Assembly (NCBI GenBank): GCA_015492915.1
Contig: WGED01000266.1
Span: 1 to 7,689, forward strand
DNA: 7,689 nucleotides
DNA from: Cyclobacteriaceae bacterium
GTDB taxonomy: Bacteria; Bacteroidota; Bacteroidia; Cytophagales; Cyclobacteriaceae
Direction of reading: 5' to 3'
Below the pieces are notes generated by a model. That model was given only the letters and a program-made list of their open reading frames with translations. It was not told the DNA's origin and made no database searches. The translations under genes and the position numbers were made by a program. Shown one piece after another: positions 6,584 through 7,689 of this stretch; the stretch's first letter is position 1; each line of letters opens with the position of its first letter.

Positions 6584-7689
6584 ATGAATAAATATTTAAC
6601 TGATAAACAACCACTTTCGGGTATTCAGTATTGTATACGTTGCTGTATGCCGGAAACCCAGGAGGGCCTTAAATTCGATGAAATGGGTATTTGTCAGGCC
6701 TGTCAATCATCAGAACAAAAGATACACATTGACTGGGTTGAAAGAGAGCGTGAGCTTAGAAAAATACTGGACGCGGCCAAGGCCGGTGCCGGAAATAATT
6801 ATGATTGCATTATTCCGATAAGCGGTGGAAAAGACAGTGTTTATCAGTTACATGTTCTTGTCAATGTTTATGGACTGAAGCCTCTCGCAGTTACCTTTAG
6901 TCATAACTGGTATAGTGAAACAGGTGAATATAATTTACAAAATGCATTAAAAGAATTTAATGTGGATCATATCTTGTTTACGCCAAATAGAGGGCTGGTT
7001 AACCGCATTGCGCGAAGGTCTTTGGAAACCATTGGTGATGCCTGTTGGCATTGCCATTCTGGTGTGGGCGCATTTCCTTTGCAGGCGGCAGTCAGGTTCA
7101 ATATTCCCTTGCTTATATGGGGTGAATCTATTGCGGAATCTTCTGGTCGCGCCTCTTACAAAGATCCTGTTCATAAATTTGACAGAGAATATTTTACAAA
7201 AGTGTCTGCAAAAAAGACCCCCTCTGAGATGGTTTGTAGTTATCTTACAGAACGTGATCTTTACCCGTTTAATGTCCCTTCTATGGAGGAAATTGAGCGT
7301 GTTGGCGTGTACGGTATACATCTGGGGGATTATATTTTCTGGGATGAAGAACGTCAAACAGAGTTTATAAGGGAATATTACGGATGGAAGGAAACCGAAA
7401 TGGAAGGCGCATTCAAGGGCTATAAAAGCGCCGAATGCATTATGGCTGGCGTACATGATTTTACCTGTTATTTAAAAAGAGGCTATGGGCGCGCCACTTT
7501 TCAAGCCTGTGTGGATGTGCGTACTGGACTGATGACAAGGGAGGAAGGGCTGGAGTTAGCACGTAAAATTGATTCCGAAAGACCAGGGGCATTGGATTAT
7601 TACCTGAAAATAACCCAATTAAGTGAAGAAAGATTTTTTGAAACAATGAAATATCTCAAGCACCAAAAGCTTTTGGATATTGATATACC
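6584..7689 (+). CDS. N-acetyl sugar amidotransferase, WbpG/PseA/PtmG-like (3' truncated by window edge)
   Basis: The frame stays open from the ATG at 6584 to the window end, giving 368 complete codons. The family is usually about 380 residues, so only a short C-terminal piece is probably missing. The N-terminus has a cysteine-rich, zinc-ribbon-like segment: QYCIRCCMPET (15-25) with FDEMGICQACQ (31-41). The ATP-pyrophosphatase PP-loop is IPISGGKDSVYQLH (77-90). Further motifs are VTFSHNWYSETGEYN (103-117), ACWHCHSG (153-160, a second CxxC), PLLIWGESIAESSGR (175-189) and LGDYIFWDEERQ (247-258). Enzymes of this group activate a sugar N-acetyl group with ATP and convert it to an acetamidino group. 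WbpG does this on a ManNAc3NAc uronate in Pseudomonas aeruginosa, PseA on pseudaminic acid, and PtmG on legionaminic acid. Several partner with HisH/HisF-like proteins that supply ammonia. None is in the window, so they may lie downstream. Confidence 0.93.
   Translation, partial: MNKYLTDKQPLSGIQYCIRCCMPETQEGLKFDEMGICQACQSSEQKIHIDWVERERELRKILDAAKAGAGNNYDCIIPISGGKDSVYQLHVLVNVYGLKPLAVTFSHNWYSETGEYNLQNALKEFNVDHILFTPNRGLVNRIARRSLETIGDACWHCHSGVGAFPLQAAVRFNIPLLIWGESIAESSGRASYKDPVHKFDREYFTKVSAKKTPSEMVCSYLTERDLYPFNVPSMEEIERVGVYGIHLGDYIFWDEERQTEFIREYYGWKETEMEGAFKGYKSAECIMAGVHDFTCYLKRGYGRATFQACVDVRTGLMTREEGLELARKIDSERPGALDYYLKITQLSEERFFETMKYLKHQKLLDIDI

Noticed and set aside
6960..7370. Plus-strand open frame of 136 codons
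   Set aside because: It is an out-of-frame shadow of the amidotransferase gene, which is open through the window end and therefore has no stop to close it here.
6947..7456. Long minus-strand open frame of 169 codons
   Set aside because: It lies wholly opposite the amidotransferase gene, whose PP-loop, CxxC motifs and conserved core are unambiguous. The minus-strand translation has no recognisable domain.
1..7689. Terminators, tRNA or rRNA genes, insertion sequences, direct repeats or CRISPR arrays
   Set aside because: The coding frames cover nearly the whole window, the gaps are at most 42 bases, and no hairpin followed by a T-run or spaced repeat was seen in them.

Overview
The window is a single, tightly packed, plus-strand gene cluster for making and decorating a surface sugar. 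It most likely makes a nonulosonic acid (sialic-acid-like sugar of the pseudaminic/legionaminic type) or a closely related amino sugar. Nine genes follow one another with overlaps or gaps of at most 42 bases. No convincing promoter, terminator, RNA gene, mobile element or CRISPR repeat is visible, so the whole window reads as the interior of one operon that continues beyond both ends. The base composition is around 40% GC by eye. The gene families are those of flagellin-glycosylation, O-antigen or capsule loci in Gram-negative bacteria, and a pseudomonadotal host is a reasonable guess. The sequence does not allow a genus call.

Layout from left to right: the C-terminal part of an RmlD-like sugar-nucleotide reductase (cut by the left edge, ends 370); a NeuB-family nonulosonate synthase (330-1442); a small soluble GT2 glycosyltransferase (1424-2101); a methyltransferase of the 'pseudaminic acid biosynthesis-associated methylase' family (2112-2738); a Gfo/Idh/MocA oxidoreductase (2781-3764); a DegT/DnrJ/EryC1 PLP aminotransferase (3786-5090); a GNAT acetyltransferase (about 5080-5643); a 310-residue protein of unknown function with GT-B-like features (5621-6553); and an N-acetyl sugar amidotransferase of the WbpG/PseA/PtmG type (6584 to beyond the right edge).

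How they could work together (inference): the oxidoreductase, aminotransferase and GNAT enzyme form an oxidise-aminate-acylate module that builds an N-acylated amino sugar. The NeuB-family enzyme condenses a six-carbon amino sugar with phosphoenolpyruvate to give a nine-carbon acid. The amidotransferase would turn an N-acetyl group into an acetamidino (acetimidoyl) group, and the methylase could then methylate it, as proposed for PtmG and PtmH of Campylobacter jejuni. The GT2 enzyme and the unknown 310-residue protein are candidates for transfer of the sugar or its processing. A 4,6-dehydratase, a NeuC/PseG-type hydrolase and a CMP-sugar synthetase are not in the window and would have to lie outside it.

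The most interesting points are the unassigned 310-residue protein with several strong internal motifs, the non-standard enzyme set around a NeuB homologue, and the co-occurrence of amidotransferase and methylase, which predicts an N-methyl-acetimidoyl-modified sugar.
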